Below, piece after piece: positions 1 through 8,860 of a stretch of 31,914 bases of DNA. Source of the stretch: Mesostigma viride (Eukaryota; Streptophyta; Mesostigmatophyceae; Mesostigmatales; Mesostigmataceae); NCBI GenBank assembly GCA_009746045.1, contig RPFO01001110.1:1-31914 (forward strand). Reading direction: 5' to 3'. Below the pieces are notes generated by a model. That model saw only the letters and a program-made list of their open reading frames with translations. It was not told the origin of the DNA and ran no database searches. The position numbers and the translations under genes are program-made. Numbering within the stretch: position 1 is the first letter of the stretch; every line of letters starts with the position of its first letter.

Positions 1-415
1 CCCCTGATTGCTGTCTGGCCCCTAATCATGTGGATGTGGCTGACTGCCTGCCCTCCTGTTTTCCCCATCCCCAAACCCCATGCCGCAAGGCTCGTAGCTC
101 AAGCCCCATGGCTCATGCCCCATGGCCCTTGCCTGCCAGCCTACCTGTGCTGCATACCCTTGCAGCCTTTCCTGCCTCGCCTGGCCTGGCCTGCCCTGAC
201 CTCTCTGCCCTCCGCCCGCCCATGCGGTCCGTTGCCACGGATGGAAAATGAGAATAAAACCAATATGGCCCCACTGGCACCACAAATCACCTGGTTGGTC
301 AACCAAGGGGATAGCCTGCACAATGAGACAGGAACACAGCAGACCCAGCAAAGCAAGATTCAGGTTGTAAGCCAGTGGAGATTACTTTTGACATGCTTGA
401 TGAAGAAATATAAAA
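1..415 (-). repeat. Inverted copy of block F and adjoining block D end
   Basis: This stretch is the reverse complement of the region found at about 2105-2520 in unit 1 and at the same place in every other unit. It starts with the complement of the sequence just before the minisatellite, passes through the G-rich block F (here C-rich on the + strand), and ends at the complement of the TTTTATATTT tract. It carries its own substitutions, so it is not a recent copy of any unit in the window. At 415/416 it joins block C of unit 1 in direct orientation. The sequence to the left of the window should be an inverted minisatellite if the inversion continues. Confidence 0.93.
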
Positions 416-655
416 TAACCCCAACGCAAAAGTTTGGCGAACCGTGAGGCCCGAAAAGTGGCCCGTACGAGAACCGCGAGCGCAGGGCGGCCGATAGTCA
501 GGGCGATCCGGGGATCCGCGGTGGCGCCCAATCGGAGCAGTTGCCCGAAAAGTGGCAAACTAGGCAGATCGACTGTCACAAAGTCTGAACGGGGTCTGAA
601 ACGGCAGTTACGTCCAGAACCGGTTCAGCACTTTTGCGGGCAGGTGGGAGGCCAG

Positions 656-681
656 CCAATGGCCGCGGCCAGATAAAAATA
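656..681 (+). promoter_or_regulatory. CCAAT / palindrome / TATA-like composite, unit 1
   Basis: CCAAT at 656-660 overlaps a perfect 12-bp palindrome (TGGCCGCGGCCA) that is followed directly by GATAAAAATA, with the TATA-like part at 673-681. Polymerase II promoters commonly use CCAAT and TATA boxes, but here they are only 12 bp apart, closer than usual, so the assignment is tentative. No convincing protein frame follows. Confidence 0.35.
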
Positions 682-2527
682 CGGAACCCGGCACGATGTC
701 GGCTTCTTTGCGGCCGTCAAACTCTCGGTCGCGAATCAAACAAGCCGGCAAAGGTTAAGGTTCTGGGACGCGGAAGTACAAAAACTTCAGAGTATCGAGC
801 CCGCCGTCCTCAATTTTAGGAGCGTTCAGTGCGGCCAGTCGACGGCATGTCCAGAAATTGTTTTGAAACCGTAACATTTTGGCCGTTACGGCCGTTTTCC
901 TGTCCGCATTTCGTTCAGAAAGCGTTTTACTGAGCGTTTCCGTATAACTTTTCGATTCAGACTGAAGTTATAGTCTGAACGTGATCTGAATGATATTTAT
1001 TCTTAAATTATACGCAAATTTTTAGTTGGAGGAGTGGAGAGTAGTATGATGCTTGCTGGACGAATTTCTGCCACATTCCGTACTTACCAAGCTGGGAAAA
1101 AATGACTTGGGAGGATTTTCAAGTGGGTAGTACGCGGTGCTGGACCGCCTGGACGCGCCCAAGCAATCGAACGTGCAAAACCAGGACTGCGAGGGGGTGA
1201 GGGGGCGACATGCTGCGACAGCACTTAATGTCCTGCTGGCTGGGGATGGCGGTCAACGCTGCCTGGAAAATTGGGGATGGACAATGCGTGGGCATTGCTT
1301 TTATAGCGTTCAATGTTCCATTTCGATGCGTACCTTTGAATTGTTTCTGATCTGGCTGGACGTCGGTGGGCAGTCTCGTGCGTGGGAGAGATTCGGGGCG
1401 CTATGGCCTGCTGCGATAGCTAGCGACCTGGAAATGGAATGTCGTTGTAGATTTAGGTATTATGCTATCGTGCTTCTTTGCTTGACGTATTGGGTGCCTA
1501 GTGAAATCAGTTTGCTGTTCGTGGAAGGCGTGGGGTGTGGCCGACGAGTTTCTGTTGTCGTCACACAATATTGGAATGAACGCTGGAATCATTTGTTGCC
1601 ACGGGACGTACGCTGGCGATGGCGATGGTGAGTCGTTTGTTTCGATGACCGGGCTAGTGCCTGCTCTCTTTCTGATGCGTTTCCTCGGTTGCGTTGTTTC
1701 CATTTGGCCGACTTCACCTAGTCGCAGCGAAGACATAGCGTAGCAAGGGTCTGCGTTTCATTTTCTTAGCCGTGCAGGACGCCATCTTCATGGTCCTTCG
1801 GGTTTCCCGTGTCAACGTCCGTTCCCAGAGGATCTGTGATGATTTTTTCTGGAATATACTGGGCGGTGGAAGCCCCTGTGGATGCTTGCCTGGTCATGAG
1901 TTTAGGGCGTCATTTACTGCTGTACTCGCTGACATTCATGGTGCTTACTGCGTAAGATAATCTGCCTTGCTTCGCGCGTGGATTTTCACTGGGCTGAAGA
2001 GAGCGTCTGGTAACATGTTTACGTGGTGTATAAGGTGATCAATCAACCATTTGTTCATAGAACTGGTTGTCTCCTTGATAGAAGGTGTGACAATAGAAGG
2101 TGTTTTATATTTCTGCATCAAGCAAGTCAAAAGTAATCTCCACTGGCTTACAACCTGAATCTTGCTTTGCTGGGTCTGCTGTGTTCGTGTCTCATTGTGC
2201 AGGCTATCCCCTTGGTTGACCAACCAGGTGATTTGTGGTGCCAGCGGGGCCATATTGGTTTTCTTCTCATTTTCCATCCGTCGCAACGGACCGCATGGGC
2301 GGGCGGGAGGGCAGAGAGGGCAGGGCAGGCCAGGCCAGGCGAGGCAGGAAAGGCTGCAAGGGTATGCAGCACAGGTAGGCTGGCAGGCAAGGGTCATGGG
2401 GCATGAGCCATGGGGCTTGAGCCACGAGCCTTGCGGCATGAGGTTTGGGGATGGGGCAAACAGGAGGGCAGCCAGCCAGCCACATCCACATGATTAGGGG
2501 CCAGACAGCAATCAGGGGCACCGCGGG

Positions 2528-3912
2528 CCCACTTATGCATGCCAGGCACCCCACCAACCCACGCACGCATGCCAGCCACCCCCATGCCCACGCACACAAA
2601 CCCACTTATGCATGCCAGCCACCCCCCACACCCACGTACGCATGCCAGCCACCCCCCACACCCACGCACGCATGGCAGCCACCCCACGAACCCAGGCACG
2701 CATGCCAGCCCCCCCCTCAAGCCACGCATGCATGTCAGCCCCCCACCACACCCACGCATGCATGCCACTCCCCCCCACACCCACGCACGCATGCCAGCCA
2801 CCCCCCACACCCACGCACGCCCCCCGCCACACCCACGCACGCATGCCAGCCCCCCCCTCATGTACGCATGCATGCCAGCCACCCCACAAACCCACGCTTG
2901 GATGCCAGCCCCCCCACATGCATGCATGCATGCCAGCCCCCCCCACATCCACGCACGCATGGCAGCCGCCCGCCCAACCCACGCACGCATGCCAGCCAAC
3001 CCCCACATGCACGCATGCTTGCCAGCCACCCCACATGCAAACAAGCCCCCCCCCACATGCATGCTTGCATTCCAGCCACCCCACAAACCCATGCACGCAT
3101 GCCAGCCACCCCCACACCCACGCACGCATGTCAGCCACCCCACGAGCCCACGCATGCATGCCAGCCACCCCCACAAACCCACGCATGCATTCCAGCCACC
3201 CCCCACATGCACGTGCATGCCAGCCACCCCCCACACCCACGTACGCATGCCAGCCACCCCCCACACCCACGCACGCATGGCAGCCCACCCCACGAACCCA
3301 GGCACGCATGCCAGCCCCCCCTAAACCCACGCACGCATGGCAGCCCACCCCCAAACCCAGGCACGCATGCCAGCCAACCCCACACCCACGCACTTATGTA
3401 AGCCCCCCCCCCACACACGCATGCATGCCAGCCCCCCCCACAAACCCACACACGCGTGCCAGCCCCCCCCACATGCACGCATGCATGCCAGCCACCCCAT
3501 AAACCCATGCATGCATGCCAGCCACCCCCGTCACCAACGTACGCATGCCGTCCCCCCCCCCACACACGCATGCATGCCAGCCTGCCCCGCCCCACATGCA
3601 ACCATGGCAGCTCCCTTCCACACCCACGCATGCATGCTAGCCACCCCACAAACCCATGCACGCATGCCACCCCCCCACAAACCCACGCATGCATGCCAGC
3701 CACCCCCCACATGCATGTGCATGCCAGCCACCCCCCACACCCACGTACGCATGCCAGCCGTCCCCACGCATGCATGGCAGCTGCCCACCACACCCACGCA
3801 GGTATGGCATCCCGCCCCGCCCCACATGCATGCATGGCAGCTCCCCCCACACCCACGCTCGAATCCCAGCCCCCCCCCACGCATGCATGGCAGCTCCCCA
3901 CCACACCCACGA
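2528..3912 (+). repeat. C-rich minisatellite of unit 1
   Basis: About 46 monomers of roughly 30 bp (range about 27-31). Each is built from ATGCCAGCC, a C run, and a variable end such as ACACCCACGCACGC, ACAAACCCACGCATGC or ACATGCACGCATGC. The 28-bp form with CATGCACGTGCATGCC and a once-per-array landmark GTCACCAACGTACGC (near 3532) are present. No stop codon occurs in typical monomers on either strand, which explains the long open frames here. Confidence 0.95.
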
Positions 3913-4458
3913 ATGGACAGGGCTGGCCTGCGACGCCCCACGGTCGCGCGCAAGGGCACTGTCGAGTCATGTACAAAACATTGTCTACATGAAGTCATAG
4001 TGGGCATGACCGATGGTGCATGTGTTTACAAAGGATTGCCACTCAATGAATATTAATGAATGATGAACATGAGTTTGCATGGAAGTGTTTGGTCGTTATG
4101 GCTGCCGCTAAAGCGGTACCCACATATGCATGGCATAGCTGCATTGTGAGTTTCAGTTGTTAGGAAGTAATGAGTAAGGAAATACTTGCATGCAATGAAC
4201 GGCGACGTCTCACAATGTACGGTACTATTCGGACTGGGTTGATGTACTAGTAGTAGACGCGTGCTGGACGTGCCCGTGAGGGACGGAGCGTGGGATCGAC
4301 GGTGCGGCGGGCCGGCGCGAGCGCGCGCGATGGGAAGCCCCCAAAGGAAGGCCGCCGAGCGTTCGCCCCCCGGCGTAGGGCCGGGCCGGTCGGCGGGCTC
4401 AACCCGGCGGGTCGAAGCTTTCGGCGGGGGCCTCAGGGCCCCTGGTGGCGTAGTGCGT

Positions 4459-4651
4459 CCGAAAAGTGGGGGGCCTTGGCCCCCCACTAGTCCCCTTCTA
4501 GTAACTACGATTAACACGAACGAAAAGATTGGGCAAACCGTGAGGCCCGAAAAGTGGCCCGTACGAGAACCGCGAGCGCAGGGCGGCCGATAGTCAGGGC
4601 GATCCGGAGATCCGCGGTGGCGCCCAATCGGAGCAGTTGCCCGAAAAGTGG
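4459..4651 (+). promoter_or_regulatory. Three spaced CCGAAAAGTGG motifs (type example)
   Basis: CCGAAAAGTGG occurs at 4459-4469 (end of block B of unit 1), 4547-4557 and 4641-4651 (block C of unit 2), at intervals of 88 and 94 bp. The same trio recurs at the other unit joints, for example 8541, 8630 and 8724; the first member usually has five A instead of four. The first copy runs into the strong foldback of block B. The regular spacing suggests a repeated protein-binding site or an old internal duplication. The factor is unknown. Confidence 0.5.
4465..4502. other. Strong foldback with doubled CTAGT at end of block B (type example)
   Basis: AGTGGGGGGCC (4465-4475) and GGCCCCCCACT (4478-4488) are perfect 11-bp arms around TT. 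CTAGT follows at 4487-4491 and again at 4498-4502. Unit 4 also has perfect arms (16622-16632 and 16635-16645); several other units have one extra C in the right arm. The element closes every unit just before the joint. It could act as a replication or transcription pause site. A Helitron-like end was considered, but the companion 5-prime end is not seen. Confidence 0.6.
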
Positions 4652-4751
4652 CAAACTAGGCAGATCGACTGTCACAAAGTCTGAACGGGGTCTGAAACGG
4701 CAGTTACGTCCAGATCCGGTTCAGCACTTTTGCGGGCAGATAGGAGGCCAG

Positions 4752-4777
4752 CCAATGGCCGCGGCCAGATAAAAATA
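4752..4777 (+). promoter_or_regulatory. CCAAT / palindrome / TATA-like composite, unit 2
   Basis: CCAAT 4752-4756, palindrome TGGCCGCGGCCA 4756-4767, ATAAAAATA 4769-4777. A start of transcription about 30 bp downstream would fall near the GATGTCGGCTTC sequence. The ATG there opens a frame of 60 codons that is not kept in other units, so a non-coding product is more likely if this promoter works. Confidence 0.35.
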
Positions 4778-4953
4778 CGGAACCCGGCACGATGTCGGCT
4801 TCTTCGAGGGCGTCAAACTCTGTGTCGCGAATCAAACATCCCATCGCTAGCGGCGATCAACTGCGGCTACTGGGCCCATCGCTTGGCCGAGAGGGCGCCG
4901 TCCTAAAATTTCGTAGCGTTCAGTGCGTCAGTTCGACGGAACGTCCAGAAATT

Positions 4954-5044
4954 GTTTCGAAACCGTGCAAATAATGTTTAGAAACCGTGAAATTTTGGGC
5001 GTTACGGCCGTTTCGTTGTCCGCATTTCGTTCAGAAACCGTTTC
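4954..5044 (+). promoter_or_regulatory. Cluster of GAAACCGT motifs (type example)
   Basis: GAAACCGT starts at 4959, 4981 and 5034. The first is part of a perfect 10-bp palindrome, GTTTCGAAAC (4954-4963), and the third is part of GAAACCGTTTC, which is symmetric around one base. An ACGGCCGT palindrome lies between the second and third. Other units keep one to three of these motifs; unit 1 and terminal unit 9 have lost most. They could be binding half-sites, but this is unproved. Confidence 0.35.
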
Positions 5045-5071
5045 ACTGAGCGTTTCCGTTGCAATTTTCGA

Positions 5072-5130
5072 TTCAGACCGAAGTTATAGTCTGAACATGA
5101 TGTGACTGATATTTATTCTAAAATTATACG
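5072..5130. other. Inverted repeat TTCAGAC/GTCTGAA next to AT-rich tract
   Basis: TTCAGAC (5072-5078) and GTCTGAA (5089-5095) are perfect inverted arms around 10 bases, followed by about 35 bases rich in A and T in an otherwise GC-rich unit. The same arms are found at 956/973, 9155/9172, 13241/13258, 17229/17246, 22510/22527 and 27012/27029. In terminal unit 9 one arm is changed (TTCAGTC, 31174) and the spacer is 9. GTCTGAA words also occur upstream in block C (AAAGTCTGAACGGGGTCTGAA). An easily unwound element or a dimer-binding site is possible. Confidence 0.5.
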
Positions 5131-6185
5131 CAAAATTTGAGTTGGAGGAGTGGAGAGTAGTATGATGCTTGCTGGACGAATTTCTGCCAGATTCCGTACT
5201 TACCAAGCTGGAAATAAATGACTTGGGAGGATTTTCAAGTGGGTAGTACGCGGTGCTGGACCGCCTGGACGCGCCCAAGCAATCGAACGTGCATAAACCA
5301 GGACTGCGAGGGGGAGAGGGTGCGACATGCTGCGACAGCACTTAATTTAATTTCCTGCTGGCTGGGGATGGCGGTCAACGCTGCCTGGAAAATTGGGGAT
5401 GGACAATGCGTGGGCATTGCTTTTATAGCGTTCAATGTTCCATTTCGATGCGTACCTTTAAATTGTTTCTGATCTGGCTGGACGTCGGTGGGCAGTCACG
5501 TGCGTGGGAGAGGTTCGGGGCGCTATGGCCTGCTGCGATAGCTAGGGACCTGGAAATGGAATGTCGTTGTAGATTTAGGTATTATGTTATCGTGCTTCTT
5601 TGCTTGACGTATTGGGTGCCTAGTGAAATCAGTTTGCTGTTCGTGGAAGGCGTGGGTGTGGCCGACGAGTTTCTGTTGTCGTCACACAATATTGGAATGA
5701 ACGCTGGAATCACTTGTTGCCACGGGACGTACGCTGGCGATGCCGATGGTGAGTCGTTTGTTTCGATGACCGGGCTAGAATCTGTGATGCTTTTTTCTGG
5801 AATATACTGGGCGGTGAACGCCCCTGTGGATGCTTGCCTGGTCATGAGTTTAGGGAGTCATTTACTGCTGTACTCGCTGACATTCATGGTGCTTACTGCG
5901 TAAGATAATCTGCCTTGCTTCGCGCGTGGATTTTCACTGGGGTGAAGAGCGCGTCTGGTAACATGTTTACGTGGTGTATAAGGTGATCAATCAACCATTT
6001 GTTCATAGAAGGTGTGACAGTAGAATGTGTTTTATATTTCTTCATCAAGCAAGTCAAAAGTAATCTCCACTGGCTTACAACCTGAATCTTGCTTTGCTGG
6101 GTCTTCTGTGTTCCTGTCTCATTGTGCAGGCTATCCCCTTGGTTGACCAACCAGGTGATTTGTGGTGCCAGCGGGGCCATATTCG

Positions 6186-6454
6186 TTTTCTTCTCATTTT
6201 CCATCCGTGGCAACGGACCGCATGGGCGGGCGGGAGGGCAGAGAGGGCAGGGCAGGCCACGCCAGGCGAGGCAGGAAAGGCTGCAAGGGTATACAGCACA
6301 GGTAGGCTGGCAGGCAAGGGCCATGGGGCATGAGCCATGGGGCTTGAGCTACGAGCCTTGCGGCATGGGGTTTGGGGATGGGGCAAACAGGAGGGCAGGC
6401 AGCCAGCCACATCCACATGATTAGGGGCCAGACAGCAATCAGGGGCACCGCGGG
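6186..6454 (+). other. G-rich block F of the type unit
   Basis: The + strand is rich in GGGCAGG, GGCAGG and GGGG words (for example GGGCGGGCGGGAGGGCAGAG), then changes at GCACCGCGGGCCC to the C-rich minisatellite. The strand bias therefore flips within a few bases. The G-rich strand has several runs of three or four G that could stack as a quadruplex. Confidence 0.65.
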
Positions 6455-7989
6455 CCCACGCATGCATGCCAGGCACCCCACCAACCCACGCACGCATGCC
6501 AGCCACCCCCATGCCCACGCACGCATGCCAGCCACCCCCCCCCCTTACACAAACCCACTTATGCATGCCAGCCACCCCCCACACCCACGTACGCATGCCA
6601 GCCACCCTTCACACCCACGCACACATGGCAGCCACCCCACGAACCCAGGCACGCATGCCAGCCCCCCCTAAACCCACGCATGCATGGCAGCCCCCCACCA
6701 CACCCACGCATGCATGCCACTCCGCCCCCACACCCACGGACGCATGCCAGCCACCCCCCATACCCACGTACGCCCCCCCCACACCCACGCACGCATGCCA
6801 GCCCCTCCCCTCGTGCATGCATGCATGCCAGCCACCCCACAAACCCACGCATGGATGCCAGCCCCCCCACATGCATGCATGCATGCCAGCCCCCCCCACA
6901 CCCACGCACGCATGGCAGCCGCCCCCCCAACCCCAAAACACATGCCAGCCACCCCCCACATGCACGCATGCTTGCCAGCCACCCCACATGCAAACAAGCC
7001 CCCCCCCACATGCATGCTTGCATTCCAGCCACCCCACAAACCCATGCACGCATGCCAGCCACCCCCACACCCACGCACGCATCCCAGCCACCCCACGAGC
7101 CCACGCATGCATGCCAGCCACCTCCCACACGCACGCATGGATGCCAGCCACCCCCCACATGCACGTGCATGCCAGCCACCCCCCACACCCACGCACGCAT
7201 GGCAGCCCACCCCACGAACCCAGGCACGCATGCCAGCCACCCCCTAAACCCACGCACGCATGGCAGCCCACCCCCAAACCCAGGCACGCATGCCAGCCAC
7301 CCACACCCACGCATGCATGTCAGCCCCCCCCCCCCACACGCATGCATGCCAGCCCCCCCCAAACCCACACACGCGTGCCAGCCCCCCCCACATGCACGCA
7401 TGCATGCCAGCCACCCCACAAACCCACTTATGCATGCCAGCCACCCCCGTCACCAAGTACGCATGCCGTCCCCCCCCACACCCACGCACGCATGCCAGCC
7501 TGCCCCGCCCCACATGCGTGCATGGCAGCTCCCGCCCACACCCACGCATGCATGCCAGCCACCCCACAAACCCATGCACGCATGCCAGCCACCCCCACAC
7601 CCACGCACGTATGCCACCCCCCCACAAACCCACGCACGCATGCCAGCCACCCCCCACATGCACGCATGCATGACAGCCACCCCCCACATGCACGTGCATG
7701 CCAGCCACCCCCCACACCCACATACGCATGCCAGCCACCCCCCACCCACGCACGCATATCAGCCACCCCACAAACCCACGCATGCATGCCAGCCACCCCC
7801 CACATGCACGCATGCATGCCAGCCACCCCCCGCATGCACGTGCATGCTAGCCACCCCCCACACCCACGTACGCATGCCAGCCACCCCCACACCCACGCAC
7901 GCATGGCAGCCACCCCACAAACCCAGGCACACATGCCAGCCACCCTCTAAACCCACGCATGCATGGCAGCTCCCCACCACACCCACGAA
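6455..7989 (+). repeat. C-rich minisatellite of unit 2
   Basis: About 51 monomers. The landmark GTCACCAAGTACGC lies near 7450, and the interruption with ATGCAAACAAGCCC lies near 6988. It contains a run of 12 C at 7324-7335. The variant order matches unit 3 almost monomer for monomer. Confidence 0.95.
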
Positions 7990-8337
7990 TGGACAGGGCA
8001 CGCCCCACGGTCGCGCACAAGGGCACTGTCGAGTAATGTACAAAACGTTGTCTACATGAAGTCATGGTGGGCATGAACGACGGTGCATGTGTTTACAAAG
8101 GATTGCCACTCAATGAATATTAATGAATGATGAACATGGGAGTTTGCATGGAAGTGTTTGGTCGTTATGGCTGCCGCTTGCAAAAAGCGGTACCCACATT
8201 GTGTCCTGCATGGCATAGCTGCATTGTCAGTTTCAGTTGTTAGGAAGTAATGAGTAAGGAAATACTTGCATGCAATGAACGGCGACGTCTCACAATATAC
8301 GGTACTATTCGGACTGGGTTGATGTACTAGTAGTACG
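7990..8337. other. Block A of the type unit, no gene seen
   Basis: About 350 bp of ordinary composition between minisatellite and GC-rich block. Apart from the small hairpin and a GTACTAGTAGTAC near-palindrome close to its right end (intact in units 2, 3, 6 and 7), I see nothing that looks like a gene. A + strand frame that leaves the minisatellite stays open into this block in units 1, 4, 5 and 7 but stops early in units 2, 3 and 8. Confidence 0.6.
8174..8190. other. Small hairpin in block A with two loop classes (type example)
   Basis: CCGCTT (8174-8179), loop GCAAA, AAGCGG (8185-8190). Units 2, 3, 6, 7 and 8 have this form. Units 1, 4 and 5 have CCGCT-AA-AGCGG (4105-4116 in unit 1), so the loop changes while the stem stays paired. 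No tail of T follows that would suggest a polymerase III or bacterial-type terminator. Confidence 0.5.
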
Positions 8338-8580
8338 ACGCGTGCTGGACGTGCACGTGAGGGACGGAGCGTGGGATCGACGGTGCGGCAGGCCGGCGCG
8401 AGCGCGCGCGATGGGAAGCCCCCAAAGGAAGGCCGCCGAGCGTTCGCCCCCCGGCGTAGGGGCCGGGCCGGTCGGCGGGCTCAACCCGGCGGGTCGAAGC
8501 TTTCGGCGGGGGCCTCAGGGCCCCTGGTGGCGTAGTGCGTCCGAAAAAGTGGGGGGCCTTGGCCCCCCCACTAGTCCCCT
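8338..8580. other. GC-rich block B of the type unit
   Basis: About 240 bp, extremely rich in G and C and in CpG, with GCGCGAGCGCGCGC, GGGGCCTCAGGGCCCC (arms GGGGCC/GGCCCC) and the terminal foldback. It looks like a CpG-island-type or spacer-like stretch. I do not recognise it as part of an rRNA gene. It directly precedes the promoter-like block C. Confidence 0.6.
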
Positions 8581-8834
8581 CTAGTGACTACGATTAACCC
8601 CAACGAAAAGATTGGGCAAACCGTGAGGCCCGAAAAGTGGCCCGTACGAAAACCGCGAGCGCAGGGCGGCCGATAGTCAGGGCGATCCGGAGATCCGCGG
8701 TGGCGCCCAATCGGAGCAGTTGCCCGAAAAGTGGCAAACTAGGCAGATCGACTGTCACAAAGTCTGAACGGGGTCTGAAACGGCAGTTACGTCCAGATCC
8801 GGTTCAGCACTTTTGCGGGCAGATAGGAGGCCAG

Positions 8835-8860
8835 CCAATGGCCGCGGCCAGATAAAAATA
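8835..8860 (+). promoter_or_regulatory. CCAAT / palindrome / TATA-like composite, unit 3
   Basis: Identical arrangement to unit 2: CCAAT 8835-8839, ATAAAAATA 8852-8860, intact palindrome between. Confidence 0.35.

Larger units (their letters stand above)
416..4511 (+). repeat. Macrosatellite unit 1 (about 4.1 kb)
   Basis: First direct-orientation copy of the array unit, with blocks in the order C, D, F, minisatellite, A, B. It is one of the more individual copies. In block D it carries 21 extra bases around 2057-2083 flanked by ATAGAA repeats, which suggests that the other units lost them by slippage. It also has a one-base G insertion near 1533 relative to units 2-5. Its block A hairpin has the short loop, and ten or so bases are missing just after it. 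Its block C keeps fewer intact GAAACCGT motifs than unit 2. I see no convincing gene. Confidence 0.95.
4512..8594 (+). repeat. Macrosatellite unit 2 (type unit, about 4.1 kb)
   Basis: I use this copy as the reference. Block C is 4512-5070, the inverted repeat with AT-rich tract 5071-5160, block D about 5161-6185, G-rich block F about 6186-6454, the minisatellite 6455-7989, block A 7990-8337 and GC-rich block B 8338-8594. It is almost identical to unit 3 from block C through block B, the visible differences being mainly C-run lengths and isolated bases. Units 2 and 3 share a deletion of about 173 bp in block D (junction near 5776) that no other unit has. This deletion lengthens a + strand open frame (5406-5903), but that frame is not kept in other units. 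Confidence 0.95.

Noticed and set aside
434-676. Basic frame of 72-80 codons at the start of block C, seen in several units
   Set aside because: It has no ATG start (it opens with TTG or GTG), is frameshifted in units 5 and 9, and consists of GC-rich sequence that contains the CCGAAAAGTGG words.
3230-3300. Telomere-type repeat
   Set aside because: Words such as CCCACACCC and CCCTAAACCC occur (the latter singly inside monomers), but there is no tandem run of a 6- to 8-base telomeric unit.
5145-5180. Resemblance of GAGAGTAGTATGATG to the 3-prime part of 5S rRNA
   Set aside because: Only about ten bases match, the rest of a 5S gene and its internal control region are missing, and no T-run terminator follows.
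5218-5472. 84-codon ATG frame in block D (units 2, 3 and 8)
   Set aside because: The start is TTG in unit 7 and the frame is shifted in units 4 and 5. The differences I checked change residues.
5406-5903. 165-codon + strand frame, identical in units 2 and 3
   Set aside because: It exists only because of the 173-bp deletion shared by the twins and is frameshifted or stopped in all other units. Identity between twins reflects recent duplication, not selection.
6455-7989. CRISPR-like array (period near 30)
   Set aside because: There are no unique spacers; the whole monomer is repeated with variants. This is a minisatellite.
8338-8580. Bacterial-type terminator or riboswitch in the GC-rich block
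   Set aside because: The strong foldback is not followed by a T run, and the repeat context is eukaryotic satellite DNA.
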